Assembly (NCBI RefSeq): GCF_026163695.1
Contig: NZ_JAOTID010000002.1
Coordinates: 89,511 to 153,510, forward strand
Direction of reading: 5' to 3'
Length of the DNA stretch: 64,000 bases
From: Shumkonia mesophila
GTDB taxonomy: Bacteria > Pseudomonadota > Alphaproteobacteria > Rhodospirillales > Shumkoniaceae
Shown: positions 47,437 to 57,503 of the stretch, in pieces
How the letters are laid out: every line of letters begins with the position of its first letter
Position numbering within the stretch: the stretch's first letter is position 1
Made by a program: the position numbers and the translations under genes
Notes under the pieces: generated by a model
What the model was told of the DNA's origin: nothing
Database searches by the model: none
What the model saw: only the letters and a program-made list of their open reading frames with translations

Positions 47437-47625
47437 CGTCATTCCGGACACGACTTTCCTCCAAATCTTTGATTTGGCAAGGAAAGTCCGTGATCCGGAA
47501 TCCAGGGGCCATGGGACGACGCATGATCTTCCTGGATTCCGGATCGCAAGGCTCGCAGCCCGGTGCCCGAGTTGACGCTTCGCGTCCCCTTCGGACACCG
47601 GGCTCGCCTAACGTCCGGAATGACG
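47437..47625. repeat. 189-bp MITE-like element with multiple internal hairpins
   Basis: The ends are perfect 13-bp inverted repeats, CGTCATTCCGGAC (47437-47449) and GTCCGGAATGACG (47613-47625). Inside are three further palindromes. GACTTTCC...GGAAAGTC encloses CCAAATC/GATTTGG (47461-47477). GATCCGGAATCCAGG (47492-47506) pairs with CCTGGATTCCGGATC (47531-47545). GCCCGGTG...CACCGGGC is at about 47559-47602. The whole can fold as a branched cruciform. The GTCATTCC ends match the inner unit of the 45.3-kb repeat. Confidence 0.75.
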
Positions 47626-47650
47626 AAAATTACCGCTATGAGTCCCCTAC

Positions 47651-48979
47651 CTAGGCGGCGCCACGACCCCAGGCAGCCAGAAGCCGGCGCAGCGCCTCCG
47701 CCAAATCCTCGCGGCGCAGGGGACGCCCGAGGGCCAGGCGAATCGCGTTCGGGGCGCCCTGGACGGCGAAGGCCCGTCCGGGCGCGACGCGGACGCCGGC
47801 CGCCAGGGCGGCGCCGACCGCGTCATCGGCGCGCAATCCGTCCGGCAGTTTCAGCCAGAAGTGCATCGAGAAGGGGTGCGTGGAGCGGCCCCACGCGGCG
47901 GGCAACGCGGCGGCGGCCATCCTTTGGCGCGCATGCGCCTCCCGCCGCTTTTCCTCCTCCAGCGCCGCCGCGGTGCCGTCGGCGATCCACAGCGAGGCGA
48001 TTGCGGCGCCGAGAGGCGGCGCCATCCAGACGGTGGCGCGGATGAGGTCCGAGGCCCGCTGCTCGTGGCCGGGCGGGGCCAGCATCCAGGCGGCCCGCAG
48101 CGCCGGCAGCATCGCCTTCGAGGTGGATCGCACGTACCACGCGCGTTCGGGGGCCAGGGCCGCCAGAGGCGGATGGGCCTGGTCGGTGAGAAAGCCGTAG
48201 GCATCGTCCTCGATCAGCGCGAAGTCGTGCCGCCGCGCCAGGGCGGCCACCATCTCCCGGCGCCGCGCCGTCATGACGGCCGACGTCGGGTTGTGCAGAT
48301 CGGGCATGCAATAGAGCGCGGCGATGCGGTGCCGGACGGCCACCCGTTGGAGGGCGCGCGGACGCAGCCCGCGATCGTCGATGGCGACGGGCACCAGGTT
48401 CAGCCGGAGCGCCGCCGCCACCGCCTTGATGCCGGGCCAGGTGAGGGCTTCCACCGCGACGGCGTCCCCCGGCCGCGTCGTCGCCATGAGCGCGACCATG
48501 ACCGCATGCTGCGCCCCGGCGCAGACGAGGGTGCGCGCCGGGTCGTTCGGCAGGCCGCCGCGCCGTGCGAGCCAGGCCGCCGCCGCCGCCCGGTCCTGGT
48601 CACGCCCGGCATGGGGCTGGTAGTCGGTGAGGGCGTGGCGCTGGCGGCGCAGAACCGCCAGGGTCGCGGCCTCGAACCGCTCGGCGAGGCCGGGCAACGA
48701 CATGACGTTGCCGGTGAGATCGATCAGCGACGGGATGTCCCGCTCGATCCACAGGGCCTCGGAATCCGGCTGGCCCGGGGCGCGCACGAAGCTGCCGCGC
48801 CCGACTTCGCCGACCACCAGGCCCCGCTCCGCCAGCATCCGCATGGCGCGGGTCGCGGTGTTCAGCGCGACGCCGTGGCGATATGCCAGGTCCCGGTGCG
48901 TGGGAAGGCGCGCGCCGGGCGGCAATCGGCCGTCGCGGATCGAGGCTTCCAGGGCTTCGGCGATGTCGCGTGCGTTCAT
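47651..48979 (-). CDS. MocR-type GntR regulator with aminotransferase domain
   Basis: A 442-residue regulator. The N-terminal winged helix (about 1-75) has SIRDGRLPPGARLPTHRDLAYRHGVALNTATRAM. The C-terminal fold-type I aminotransferase-like domain (about 100-442) has PDLHNPTSAVMT, the conserved Asp in LIEDDAYGFL, and the PLP Lys in RSTSKAMLPALR. Such proteins sense PLP-amino acid adducts. It is divergent from a threonine/serine dehydratase-like gene and is its likely regulator. Confidence 0.92.
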   Translation of the reverse strand: MNARDIAEALEASIRDGRLPPGARLPTHRDLAYRHGVALNTATRAMRMLAERGLVVGEVGRGSFVRAPGQPDSEALWIERDIPSLIDLTGNVMSLPGLAERFEAATLAVLRRQRHALTDYQPHAGRDQDRAAAAAWLARRGGLPNDPARTLVCAGAQHAVMVALMATTRPGDAVAVEALTWPGIKAVAAALRLNLVPVAIDDRGLRPRALQRVAVRHRIAALYCMPDLHNPTSAVMTARRREMVAALARRHDFALIEDDAYGFLTDQAHPPLAALAPERAWYVRSTSKAMLPALRAAWMLAPPGHEQRASDLIRATVWMAPPLGAAIASLWIADGTAAALEEEKRREAHARQRMAAAALPAAWGRSTHPFSMHFWLKLPDGLRADDAVGAALAAGVRVAPGRAFAVQGAPNAIRLALGRPLRREDLAEALRRLLAAWGRGAA

Positions 48980-48994
48980 CGGAATGTCTCTGAG

Positions 48995-49010
48995 ACAATG
49001 TAGATATTGT
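48995..49010. promoter_or_regulatory. Candidate operator between the MocR gene and the dehydratase gene
   Basis: ACAAT (48995-48999) and ATTGT (49006-49010) form an inverted repeat with a 6-base spacer, in a 64-bp divergent intergenic gap. It is the only dyad there and lies close to both starts. Binding by the MocR protein is inferred. Confidence 0.45.
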
Positions 49011-49043
49011 ATCAACATGCGCGGGAATGTAAATCTGCAAGGC

Positions 49044-50042
49044 ATGAGCGACACACCCTGGCACCTCCAACCCCCCGAATTCACCGAGATCGAGCAGGCC
49101 GCCGCCCGCATCCGCGGGGTTTTGCGCGAGACGCCGCTGCTTGAAAGCGAGCGGCTCAACCGGCGGCTTGGCGGCCGCCTGCTGGTCAAGGCCGAGGGGC
49201 TGCAGCAGACCGGCAGCTTCAAGGCGCGCGGCGCCTGGAATCGCCTTTCCCTCCTGACGCCCGCGGAACGCGATCGGGGCGTGGCGACGTTTTCCTCGGG
49301 CAACCACGGGCAGGCCGTGGCCTGGGCCGCCGGGCGGCTTGGCGTTCGCCACGCCGTGGTGGTCATGCCGGCGGATGCCCCGGCCCGGAAAATCGAGGCG
49401 ACGCGCAGCTGGGGCGGCGAGGTGATCCTCTATGACCGCAATCGCGAGGACCGCGAGGCGATCGGCCGCGCGCTCGCCGAGGAGCGGGGCCTGACGCTGG
49501 TTCCCCCCTACGACGATAGGCGTGTCGTGGCGGGCGCCGGCACCCTCGGCCGCGAGGCGGCGGAGCAGGCCGGACGGATGGGGGTGAAGCCGGACGCGCT
49601 GGTGGTTTGTTGTTCCGGCGGCGGTCTGGCGGCGGGATGCGCCCTGGCGTGGGAGGCGCTGCTGCCGGACTCGCGTGTCTGGGCGGTGGAGCCGGTGGCG
49701 TTCGACGATACGGCGCGCAGCATCGCCGCCGGGAAACGGCTGGCCAATGCGCCCGGCGCGCAGAGCATCTGCGACGCGGTCCAGGCCCCGATGCCCGGCG
49801 TCCTTACCTTCGCCATCAATGCGCCACGGCTTGGCGGCGTCGCCGTCGTTTCGGACGACGAGGTGCTGGAGGCCATGCGCGTGGCCTTCGCCGAGTTCGG
49901 GCTCGTCGCCGAACCCGGCGGCGCGTTGACGCTTGCCGCCGCGCTGTCGGGGCATGTGCGGGTCGAGGGAAGGTGCACGGTGCTGGTGCTGTCGGGCGCC
50001 AATGTCGATCCGGAGGTGTTCGCCAAGGCGTTGGCACACTGA
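49044..50042 (+). CDS. Threonine/serine dehydratase-like PLP enzyme
   Basis: A 332-residue fold-type II PLP enzyme. The PLP Lys is in [25 protein letters not shown] is the substrate loop, and [12 protein letters not shown] binds the PLP phosphate. It lacks the C-terminal ACT regulatory domain of biosynthetic IlvA, so it belongs with catabolic threonine/serine dehydratases or hydroxyaspartate dehydratases. Its divergent MocR neighbour suggests induction by an amino acid. ATG at 49044 has an AAGG just before it; ATG at 49017 is an alternative. Confidence 0.88.
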   Translation: MSDTPWHLQPPEFTEIEQAAARIRGVLRETPLLESERLNRRLGGRLLVKAEGLQQTGSFKARGAWNRLSLLTPAERDRGVATFSSGNHGQAVAWAAGRLGVRHAVVVMPADAPARKIEATRSWGGEVILYDRNREDREAIGRALAEERGLTLVPPYDDRRVVAGAGTLGREAAEQAGRMGVKPDALVVCCSGGGLAAGCALAWEALLPDSRVWAVEPVAFDDTARSIAAGKRLANAPGAQSICDAVQAPMPGVLTFAINAPRLGGVAVVSDDEVLEAMRVAFAEFGLVAEPGGALTLAAALSGHVRVEGRCTVLVLSGANVDPEVFAKALAH

Positions 50043-50096
50043 ACCCGGGGCGGAGAGGAGGCTTTGCGGCGCCTCGGGCGAAGGCTCCCTTTGCCC

Positions 50097-50125
50097 TTGC
50101 ATTCGCCGGGTGGCGGCGCTACAAC
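50097..50125 (+). promoter_or_regulatory. Promoter of the rpsB-tsf operon
   Basis: TTGCAT (50097-50102) and TACAAC (50120-50125) are separated by 17 bases. The leader is about 110 bases long and holds a GTCCGG/CCGGAC hairpin (50188-50205, 6-base loop), a possible site for autogenous control by protein S2. Confidence 0.55.
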
Positions 50126-50244
50126 GCGCCCCTTATCCCACACGCGGGCGCGCGGCCCCGGCGTTTATGCGCCGTCGGTCGCTCCGGTGTCCGGTCTGTT
50201 CCGGACGAAGCCCGCGGAGGTTCAACCGGAGAAGGACACGAACC

Positions 50245-51072
50245 ATGGCACTTCCCACCTTTACCATGCGCCAGCTCGTCGAGGCCGGCGTTCATTTCGG
50301 CCACAACACCCGCCGCTGGAATCCCAAGATGGCGCCCTACCTGTTCGGGGTGCGCAACGGCATTCACATCATCGACCTCCAGCAGACGGTGCCGATGCTC
50401 TATCGCGCCATGAAGGCGATTGAGGACGTGGTCAAGAGCGGCGGGCGCGTGCTGTTCGTCGGCACCAAGCGCCAGGCCAGCGAACGGGTCGCCGAGGCGG
50501 CCAGGAAGTGCGGCCAGTACTACGTCAACCACCGCTGGCTGGGCGGCATGATGACGAATTGGAAGACCATGTCCAATTCCATCAAGCGCCTGCGCACCCT
50601 GGAAGAGCAGCTCGACGGCGAGGTCAAGGGCCTGACCAAGAAGGAGCTGCTGCGCCTGACCCGCGAGCGCGAAAAGCTGGAACGCGCGCTGGGCGGCATC
50701 AAGGAGATGGGCGGGCTGGCCGACATCCTGTTCATCATCGACACCAACAAGGAAGCCATCGCCATCGCCGAGGCCAAGAAGCTGGGCATCCCGGTGATCG
50801 CCGTGCTGGACAGCAACAGCAACCCGGACGGCATCGACTATCCGATTCCCGGCAACGACGACGCCATCCGCGCCATCAACCTCTATTGCGAACTGGTCGT
50901 TTCCTCGGTGCTGTCGGGCATCCAGGAGGAGATCACCGCGGTCGGCGGCGACGCCGGCGAGGCCGAGGAAGTGCTGGCCGAGTCCCTGGGTGACGACGAG
51001 CCCGAAGCCGTGGCCGTCGAGGCGGCACCGGTGGCGAGCGTCGACGACGAAGGCGCCAAGGCCGAAGCCTGA
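50245..51072 (+). CDS. rpsB: 30S ribosomal protein S2
   Basis: 275 residues. Starts [20 protein letters not shown]; further signatures are [36 protein letters not shown] and [23 protein letters not shown]. The C-terminal acidic extension (about 235-275) is typical of Alphaproteobacteria. It is the first gene of the rpsB-tsf-pyrH-frr series. Confidence 0.98.
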   Translation: MALPTFTMRQLVEAGVHFGHNTRRWNPKMAPYLFGVRNGIHIIDLQQTVPMLYRAMKAIEDVVKSGGRVLFVGTKRQASERVAEAARKCGQYYVNHRWLGGMMTNWKTMSNSIKRLRTLEEQLDGEVKGLTKKELLRLTREREKLERALGGIKEMGGLADILFIIDTNKEAIAIAEAKKLGIPVIAVLDSNSNPDGIDYPIPGNDDAIRAINLYCELVVSSVLSGIQEEITAVGGDAGEAEEVLAESLGDDEPEAVAVEAAPVASVDDEGAKAEA

Positions 51073-51147
51073 TCGCGGGCGGGACACGCGCGTCCCGCCG
51101 CAAGGCTTCGCAGATTCTGACAGCGGAATTCATGAACGAGGGTTGAA

Positions 51148-52050
51148 ATGGCACAGATCACCGCATCCCTGGTGAAGGAACTGCGTGAGCGCACCGGCGC
51201 CGGCATGATGGATTGCAAGAAGGCGCTGGGCGAAACCGACGGCGACATCGAGGCGGCGGTCGACTGGCTGCGCAAGAAGGGCCTGGCGGCGGCCGCCAAG
51301 AAGGCCGGGCGCATCGCCTCGGAAGGCCTGGTCGGACTGGTCGTCAAGGGCAACGCCGGCGCCGTCGTCGAGGTCAACGCCGAGACCGACTTCGTGTCCC
51401 GCAACGAGAAGTTCCAGGCCTTCGTGCGCACCGTGGCCGGCATCGCGCTGGCCAAGGAGGGCGACATCGAGGCCGTCAAGGCGGCGGATTATCCCGGCAC
51501 CGGGCGCACCGTCGCCGACGAGCTGACCCATCTGGTCGCCACCATCGGCGAGAACATGTCGCTGCGCCGCGCCGCCGTGCTCAAGGCGGAGGGGGGCGTT
51601 CTGGGCGCCTACCTGCACAACGTGGTGGCCGACGGCCTGGGCAAGATCGCCGTGCTGGTGGCGCTGAAGGGGGCGTCGGACAAGCTGGCCCCGGCCGCCA
51701 AGCAGATCGCCATGCACGTCGCCGCCGCCAACCCGCAGTCGGTGTCGCGCGAGGACCTCGACCCGGCGCTGCTGGAGCGCGAGCGCAACGTGCTGATCGA
51801 GCAATCGCGGGCCAGCGGCAAGCCGGACAACATCATCGAGAAGATGATGGAAGGCCGGCTGCGCAAGTACTACGAGGAAGTCTGCCTGGTCGACCAGGTC
51901 TTCGTCATCGACGGCGAGAGCAAGGTCGGCAAGGTGGCCGAGGCGGCCGGGGGATCGGTGGCCGGTTTCGTGCGCTATGCCCTCGGCGAGGGCCTGGCCA
52001 AGCGGGACGAGGACTTCGCCGCCGAAGTGGCGGCCACGGCCGGCCGCTGA
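51148..52050 (+). CDS. tsf: Elongation factor Ts
   Basis: 300 residues. The N-terminal UBA-like domain has [19 protein letters not shown], followed by the core signature [15 protein letters not shown]. It exchanges GDP for GTP on EF-Tu. It follows rpsB by 75 bases, and pyrH follows after 184 bases that contain no gene. Confidence 0.98.
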   Translation: MAQITASLVKELRERTGAGMMDCKKALGETDGDIEAAVDWLRKKGLAAAAKKAGRIASEGLVGLVVKGNAGAVVEVNAETDFVSRNEKFQAFVRTVAGIALAKEGDIEAVKAADYPGTGRTVADELTHLVATIGENMSLRRAAVLKAEGGVLGAYLHNVVADGLGKIAVLVALKGASDKLAPAAKQIAMHVAAANPQSVSREDLDPALLERERNVLIEQSRASGKPDNIIEKMMEGRLRKYYEEVCLVDQVFVIDGESKVGKVAEAAGGSVAGFVRYALGEGLAKRDEDFAAEVAATAGR

Positions 52051-52234
52051 AATCCGGCGGGGCGCCCGGCGGTTCGCCGGGCGGCCGGCGCCGAATTTCG
52101 GCTATCGGGCGGGGGCGGATGGTGTAAGATCGCCGCCGTTTCCGGGGCAGGGCTTGGCCGGACGCGGGGGAGACCACTCCGGGGGGCCGTGGAAATGCCG
52201 CGGTCGTTTTCGCGTGACCCGAACGGATAATCCT

Positions 52235-52954
52235 ATGCCGCAAAAAACACCGAAATACCGGCGCGTGCTCCTGAAGCTCTCGGGCGAGGGCCTGATGGGC
52301 AAGCGGGAATTCGGCTACGACTTCGCCATCGTCAATCGCATCGCCGAGGAGATCCGCGACGTCACCGACATGGGCGTGCAGGTGTCCGTCGTCATCGGCG
52401 CCGGCAACATCTTCCGCGGCAGCATGGCCAAGGAAGCCGGCATGGAGCGTGCCGGGGCCGACTACATGGGCATGCTGGCCACGGTGATCAACGCGCTGGC
52501 GTTGCAGAACATCCTCGAAACCAAGGGCGTCGAGACCCGCGTGCAGTCGGCCATTCCGATCGCCTCGGTCTGCGAGTCCTACATCCGCAGGCGCGCCATC
52601 CGCCACATGGAGAAGGGCCGCGTCGTCATCTTCGCGGCCGGCACCGGCAATCCCTTCTTCACCACCGACACGGCGGCGGCGCTGCGCGCCGTCGAGATGG
52701 GGTGCGACGCGCTGATGAAGGCGACCCAGGTCGACGGCGTCTATTCGGCCGATCCCAAGAAGGACCCGACGGCCGAGCGGTTCGACACGCTGAGCTACCG
52801 CGAGGTGCTGGCCCGCGACCTGCGCGTCATGGACACCTCGGCCATCGTGCTGGCCCGGGAGAACAAGGTTCCTATTCTCGTCTTTTCGCTTCACAATCCG
52901 GGTGCCTTTGGAGATGTCGTCACCGGTGGCGGCGTCTTCACGATGATCAGTTAG
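52235..52954 (+). CDS. pyrH: UMP kinase
   Basis: 239 residues. Starts [17 protein letters not shown] with the phosphate-binding glycine motif. [28 protein letters not shown] and [18 protein letters not shown] are family signatures. It phosphorylates UMP to UDP and is an essential pyrimidine enzyme. frr follows in 10 bases. Confidence 0.98.
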   Translation: MPQKTPKYRRVLLKLSGEGLMGKREFGYDFAIVNRIAEEIRDVTDMGVQVSVVIGAGNIFRGSMAKEAGMERAGADYMGMLATVINALALQNILETKGVETRVQSAIPIASVCESYIRRRAIRHMEKGRVVIFAAGTGNPFFTTDTAAALRAVEMGCDALMKATQVDGVYSADPKKDPTAERFDTLSYREVLARDLRVMDTSAIVLARENKVPILVFSLHNPGAFGDVVTGGGVFTMIS

Positions 52955-52964
52955 GGAGGTTGAC

Positions 52965-53534
52965 GTGACCGAGGCGGTATTCGACGCGATCGAAAAAGAC
53001 GCCGTGCGGCGAATGAATGGGGCCGTAGAGGCGCTGTCCAAGGAATTTGGCGGCCTGCGCACGGGGCGGGCTTCGATGAGCCTGCTCGAACCGATTTCCG
53101 TGGCCGCCTATGGCGCCCAGATGCCGATGAACCAGGTGGGCACCATCGGCGTTCCGGAACCCCGGATGCTGACGGTGCAGGTGTGGGACCGCTCGCTGGT
53201 CAAGGCGGTGGAGAAGGCGATCCTGGAATCCGGGCTCGGCCTCAACCCGTCGGCCGACGGCCAGTTGGTGCGGGTGCCGATTCCGGTGCTGAGCGAAGAG
53301 CGCCGGGTCGAGCTTTCCAAGATCGCCAACAAGTACGCCGAGGAAGCCCGCATCGCGGTGCGCAACGTGCGCCGGCACGCCATGGACGCCTTGAAGCGGG
53401 CGGAGAAGGACGGCGAGATTTCCGAGGACGAGCACCGCGATTACGGGGAATTGATCCAGGACGTGACCGACCAGCACATCAAGAAGATCGACGACCTGGT
53501 CGGCGCCAAGGAAGCCGAGATCATGCAGGTCTGA
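52965..53534 (+). CDS. frr: Ribosome recycling factor
   Basis: 189 residues with a GTG start. [67 protein letters not shown] (in parts) and [12 protein letters not shown] are diagnostic. Works with EF-G to split post-termination ribosomes. uppS begins 4 bases after its stop. Confidence 0.98.
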   Translation: MTEAVFDAIEKDAVRRMNGAVEALSKEFGGLRTGRASMSLLEPISVAAYGAQMPMNQVGTIGVPEPRMLTVQVWDRSLVKAVEKAILESGLGLNPSADGQLVRVPIPVLSEERRVELSKIANKYAEEARIAVRNVRRHAMDALKRAEKDGEISEDEHRDYGELIQDVTDQHIKKIDDLVGAKEAEIMQV

Positions 53535-53538
53535 CCCG

Positions 53539-54273
53539 ATGGAAGCGCTCTCCCTCGCCAACGGTCCGGCATCGCCGCCGCTGCATGTCGCCATCATCAT
53601 GGATGGCAACGGGCGGTGGGCCCGCGCCCGCGGCCTGCCGCGCACGGCCGGCCACCAGCGCGGCGCCGAGACGGTGCGTACGATCGTCGAGGCGGCGGCC
53701 GAGATGGGCGTGTCCATCCTCACCCTGTTCGGCTTCTCGTCGGAGAACTGGAACCGGCCGGAGAGCGAGGTGCGCGACCTGATGGGCCTGCTCAGGCTCT
53801 ATCTGCGCAACGAGATCGCGACGCTGGCCAAGAACGGCGTGCGGCTGCGGGTGATCGGAGAGCGCGCGCGCCTGGCGCCCGACATCGTGGCCCTCATCGA
53901 GGAAGCCGAGGCGAAGACGGCCGAAAACCGGCGGCTCACCCTGGTCATCGCGCTCAACTACGGCGGCCGCCAGGAGATCGTGGCGGCGGCCCGGCGCCTC
54001 GCCATGGAGGTCGAGGCCGGCCGCATCGAGGCCGGGCAGATCGACGACGACATGTTCGCCCGCCAGCTGTTCACCGCCGAGCTTCCCGACCCGGACCTGT
54101 TGATCCGCACCAGCGGCGAGCAGAGAATAAGCAACTTCCTGCTGTGGCAGATGGCCTACACCGAATTCGTCTTCGTCGATTCGCTGTGGCCGGATTTCTC
54201 CAGGGAGGAGTTCGAAAAGGCCATTCGGGAGTACCAGGGCCGTGAAAGACGGTACGGCGGGGCCGTTGGTTGA
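53539..54273 (+). CDS. uppS: Undecaprenyl diphosphate synthase
   Basis: 244 residues, cis-prenyltransferase. The catalytic Asp is in [35 protein letters not shown] and [19 protein letters not shown] are conserved blocks. It makes the C55 lipid carrier for peptidoglycan and O-antigen. The 3' end overlaps cdsA if the GTG start of that gene is used. Confidence 0.97.
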   Translation: MEALSLANGPASPPLHVAIIMDGNGRWARARGLPRTAGHQRGAETVRTIVEAAAEMGVSILTLFGFSSENWNRPESEVRDLMGLLRLYLRNEIATLAKNGVRLRVIGERARLAPDIVALIEEAEAKTAENRRLTLVIALNYGGRQEIVAAARRLAMEVEAGRIEAGQIDDDMFARQLFTAELPDPDLLIRTSGEQRISNFLLWQMAYTEFVFVDSLWPDFSREEFEKAIREYQGRERRYGGAVG

Positions 54274-55120
54274 GCCGCAAGCCGTGAAATCCGGCGGCGT
54301 CATGACGCGCGTCGTTTCGGGGGTCATCGCCTTGCCCCCCGTCCTTGCCGCCATTCATTTCGGGGCGCCTTTCTTCACGCTGTTCATCGTCGCCGGCAGC
54401 CTCATCCTGTGGTGGGAATGGTGCCACCTGTGCGGCCAGTCGGTGCGGGCACCGGCGTCGCTGGCGGGGGCGGGCTTCGTGCTGGCCGCCCTCTTCGCCA
54501 CGGCGGCGGGGCGTCCCGAGGCCGGCCTGGCCTTCGCCGCGGCGGGAAGCGTGCTGGCCTGGGTGTGGGCGGCGGCGACCGGCCGCGAGGCCGACCGGCA
54601 CCGTCCGCTCGGCGACTGGGGCGGCTCGCGCTGGATCGCGCTTGGCATCCTTTACATCGGCATTCCCGCGTTGCTGCTGCTGTGGCTGCGCGACGAGGTG
54701 GGGCGGCTGACCGTCTATTGGCTGTTCATCCTGGTGTGGGCGACCGACACCGGCGCCTATGTCTTCGGCCGGGCGATCGGCGGCCCCAAGCTGGCGCCGC
54801 GCATCAGCCCCAAGAAGACGTGGGCGGGACTGGCCGGCGGCATGCTGTGCGCGGCGATGATCGGCGGCGGCTTCGCCGCGGCCCTCAAGGTCGAGGGCTG
54901 GGCGGCGCTGGGCGCCGTCAGCGCCGGCCTGGCGGTGATCGCGCAGATCGGCGACCTCTTCGAGTCGTGGATCAAGCGCCGCTTCGGCGTCAAGGACGCC
55001 GGCGGCATCATGCCCGGCCACGGCGGCCTGCTGGATCGGGTCGACGGCCTTCTGGCGGCGGTCGTCGTGGCCGCGCTGATTACCATGATCGACGGGGACC
55101 GCGTGCTGGTATGGCTGTAG
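54242..55120 (+). CDS. cdsA: Phosphatidate cytidylyltransferase
   Basis: About 292 residues with seven or eight membrane helices. The C-terminal family signature is [25 protein letters not shown], with [29 protein letters not shown] upstream (in parts). It makes CDP-diacylglycerol from phosphatidate. GTG at 54242 (overlapping uppS by 32 bases) is used; ATG at 54302 ([13 protein letters not shown]) is a reasonable alternative. The stop overlaps dxr by 10 bases. Confidence 0.93.
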   Translation: MKDGTAGPLVEPQAVKSGGVMTRVVSGVIALPPVLAAIHFGAPFFTLFIVAGSLILWWEWCHLCGQSVRAPASLAGAGFVLAALFATAAGRPEAGLAFAAAGSVLAWVWAAATGREADRHRPLGDWGGSRWIALGILYIGIPALLLLWLRDEVGRLTVYWLFILVWATDTGAYVFGRAIGGPKLAPRISPKKTWAGLAGGMLCAAMIGGGFAAALKVEGWAALGAVSAGLAVIAQIGDLFESWIKRRFGVKDAGGIMPGHGGLLDRVDGLLAAVVVAALITMIDGDRVLVWL

Positions 55121-56340
55121 TTTCCACCCTGGCGGCGGCGGAGCCGCGCAGCGTCACCATCCTGGGTTCGACCGGCTCGGTCGGATGCAGCACGGTCGAT
55201 CTGATCGTGCGCAACCCCGGCGCCTTCCGCGTCGAGGCCCTGACCGGCAACGCCAATGTCGAGCTGCTGGCCGAACAGGCCCGCCGCCTGAAACCCCGCC
55301 TGGCGGTGGTGGCCGACGTTGCCGGCTACGGCGCGCTCAAGGCGGCGCTTTCCGGAAGCGGCGTCGAGGTGGCGGCCGGGCCGGAAGCGCTGATCGAGGC
55401 GGCGTCGCGCCCGGCCCAATGGGTGATGTCGGCGATCGTCGGCGCCGCCGGGTTGAGCCCGACGCTGGCCGCCATCCGCCGCGGCGGCCTGGTGGCGCTG
55501 GCCAACAAGGAATGCCTGGTTTCGGCCGGCGCCGTCATGATGGCCGAGATCGAGCGCAGCGGCGCCATCCTGCTGCCGGTCGATTCCGAGCACAGCGCCA
55601 TCTTCCAGGTCCTCGAATTCGACAAGGCCGATTGCATCGAGCGGATCATTCTCACCGCTTCGGGCGGGCCCTTCCTGCGCATGGCGGCGGCCGACATGGA
55701 GCGGGTCACCCGCGAGCAGGCGGTCGCCCATCCCAACTGGTCGATGGGCGCCAAGATCTCGGTCGATTCGGCGACCATGATGAACAAGGGACTGGAGCTG
55801 ATCGAGGCCTACCACCTGTTCCCGGTCGAGGCCGAGCGCATCGACATCCTGGTCCATCCGCAGTCGGTCATCCACAGCATGGTGGCCTATGTCGACGGCT
55901 CGGTCCTGGCCCAGCTGGGCACGCCGGACATGCGCACGCCGATCGCCTTCGCGCTGGGCTGGCCGAAGCGCATGAAGGCGCCGGCCAAACGGCTGTCGCT
56001 GGCCGAGATCGGCACGCTGACCTTCGAGGAACCCGATCCCGGCCGCTTCCCGTCGATGCGTTTGGCCCGCGAGGCATTGCAAACCGGCGGCGCCGCGACC
56101 ACCATATTGAATGCCGCCAACGAAGTGGCGGTTCACAGCTTCCTGGAGAGACAGATCGGATTTCTCGATATCGCGCGCGTCGTCGAACGGACCCTTGGCG
56201 CCGCCGCCAACGGCCCGGTACGGACGCTGGAAGACGTGCAGGCGGCCGACGCCGCCGCCCGCGATATGGCGAAGGAGTTCGTTTCCCGCCTTCCCGGATG
56301 TCGGCGATCGCCACCCGCAACGGTTAACGGACCGCCTTGA
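55111..56340 (+). CDS. dxr: 1-deoxy-D-xylulose-5-phosphate reductoisomerase
   Basis: 409 residues. The NADPH-binding N-terminus is VTILGSTGSVGCSTVDLI; LANKECLVSAG, LPVDSEHSAIFQ, TASGGPFL and HPNWSMGAKISVDSATMMNKG are active-site segments with the metal-binding Asp/Glu residues. Second step of the MEP isoprenoid pathway, which feeds uppS two genes upstream. The C-terminus (CRRSPPATVNGPP) is not conserved. TGATG couples it to rseP. Confidence 0.97.
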   Translation: MAVVSTLAAAEPRSVTILGSTGSVGCSTVDLIVRNPGAFRVEALTGNANVELLAEQARRLKPRLAVVADVAGYGALKAALSGSGVEVAAGPEALIEAASRPAQWVMSAIVGAAGLSPTLAAIRRGGLVALANKECLVSAGAVMMAEIERSGAILLPVDSEHSAIFQVLEFDKADCIERIILTASGGPFLRMAAADMERVTREQAVAHPNWSMGAKISVDSATMMNKGLELIEAYHLFPVEAERIDILVHPQSVIHSMVAYVDGSVLAQLGTPDMRTPIAFALGWPKRMKAPAKRLSLAEIGTLTFEEPDPGRFPSMRLAREALQTGGAATTILNAANEVAVHSFLERQIGFLDIARVVERTLGAAANGPVRTLEDVQAADAAARDMAKEFVSRLPGCRRSPPATVNGPP

Positions 56341-57476
56341 TGGAATTGTTCACGCTGCTCTGGGACAACGTCGTTCCCTTCGTCTTCGTCCTTACCGTTC
56401 TCGTGTTCGTCCACGAGATGGGGCACTACTGGGTGGCCCGCCGCTGCGGCGTGCGCATCGAGGTGTTCTCCATCGGTTTCGGTCCCGAACTGTTCGGCTG
56501 GAACGACAGGGCGGGCACCCGCTGGAAGGTTTCGGCGGTGCCGCTGGGCGGCTACGTCAAGATGTTCGGCGAGGGCGACACCGTCGCGGACGCCGACGGC
56601 CAGGAACGGGTGCTCAGCGACGAGGAAAAGAAGGTTTCCTTCGCCCACAAGCGGCTGGGTCAGCGCGCCGCCATCGTGGCCGCCGGTCCGATCGCCAACT
56701 TCCTGCTCGCCATCGTGCTCCTGGGCGGCCTGTTCGGCCTGGCCGGTACCCCGCGCCTGCTGCCGGTGGTGGCCGGCGTGCAGGCCGGCAGCGCGGCCGA
56801 GGCGGCGGGCATCCGGCCGGGCGACCGCATCCTGTCGGTGGCCGGCGAGGACATGCAGTGGTTCGACGACCTGCGCCGCGTCATCGCCGAGTTGCCGGGC
56901 GTGGAAGTTGACGTCCTGCTCAGCCGGGACGACGCCGAGCGCACGCTCAAGGTAACGCCGAAGGCGGTGCCGGCCGCCGCGGGAGGCACCCAGATGGTCG
57001 GGCAACTGGGCGTCACCGCCGATCCCGCCCAGGTCGGCTATCTGCGCTACGGCCCGGCGACGGCGGCCTGGAAGGCCGTGGAAACCACGGTCGTCATGAG
57101 CGGGCGGATTTTGGGCTATCTGGGCCAGATCATCGTCGGCGCGCGGCCGGCCGACGAAGTGGGCGGACCGTTGAGGATCGCCCAGATGTCGGCCGAGGTG
57201 GCGGCGGGCGGTTTCGTGAACCTGATTAATTTCATGGCGGTGCTGTCGATCAATCTGGGATTGATCAACCTGTTCCCCATACCCATGCTGGATGGCGGCC
57301 ACCTGGTTTTTTTCATGGCCGAGGGCCTGCGCGGCCGTCCTTTAGGCCCCCGCACCCAAGAATACGGTTTCCGATTCGGTTTGATTTTGGTATTCCTCCT
57401 GATGATTTTCGCCACGTGGAACGACTTGGTGTATCATTTCAAGGTAATCGAGCTGATCAAACAGCTGGTGACCTGA
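56340..57476 (+). CDS. rseP: Site-2 membrane protease RseP
   Basis: 378 residues. Zinc motif HEMGH in the first membrane helix (VLVFVHEMGHYWVARR), one PDZ domain (about 130-210), and the C-terminal NLFPIPMLDGGHL motif with the third zinc ligand. Cleaves anti-sigma factors within the membrane and clears signal peptides. The single PDZ is usual in Alphaproteobacteria. ATG at 56340 overlaps the dxr stop by one base; TTG at 56337 is possible. Confidence 0.96.
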   Translation: MELFTLLWDNVVPFVFVLTVLVFVHEMGHYWVARRCGVRIEVFSIGFGPELFGWNDRAGTRWKVSAVPLGGYVKMFGEGDTVADADGQERVLSDEEKKVSFAHKRLGQRAAIVAAGPIANFLLAIVLLGGLFGLAGTPRLLPVVAGVQAGSAAEAAGIRPGDRILSVAGEDMQWFDDLRRVIAELPGVEVDVLLSRDDAERTLKVTPKAVPAAAGGTQMVGQLGVTADPAQVGYLRYGPATAAWKAVETTVVMSGRILGYLGQIIVGARPADEVGGPLRIAQMSAEVAAGGFVNLINFMAVLSINLGLINLFPIPMLDGGHLVFFMAEGLRGRPLGPRTQEYGFRFGLILVFLLMIFATWNDLVYHFKVIELIKQLVT

Positions 57477-57503
57477 TTGGGCGTATTCGTCCTGGGGGAC
57501 TTC

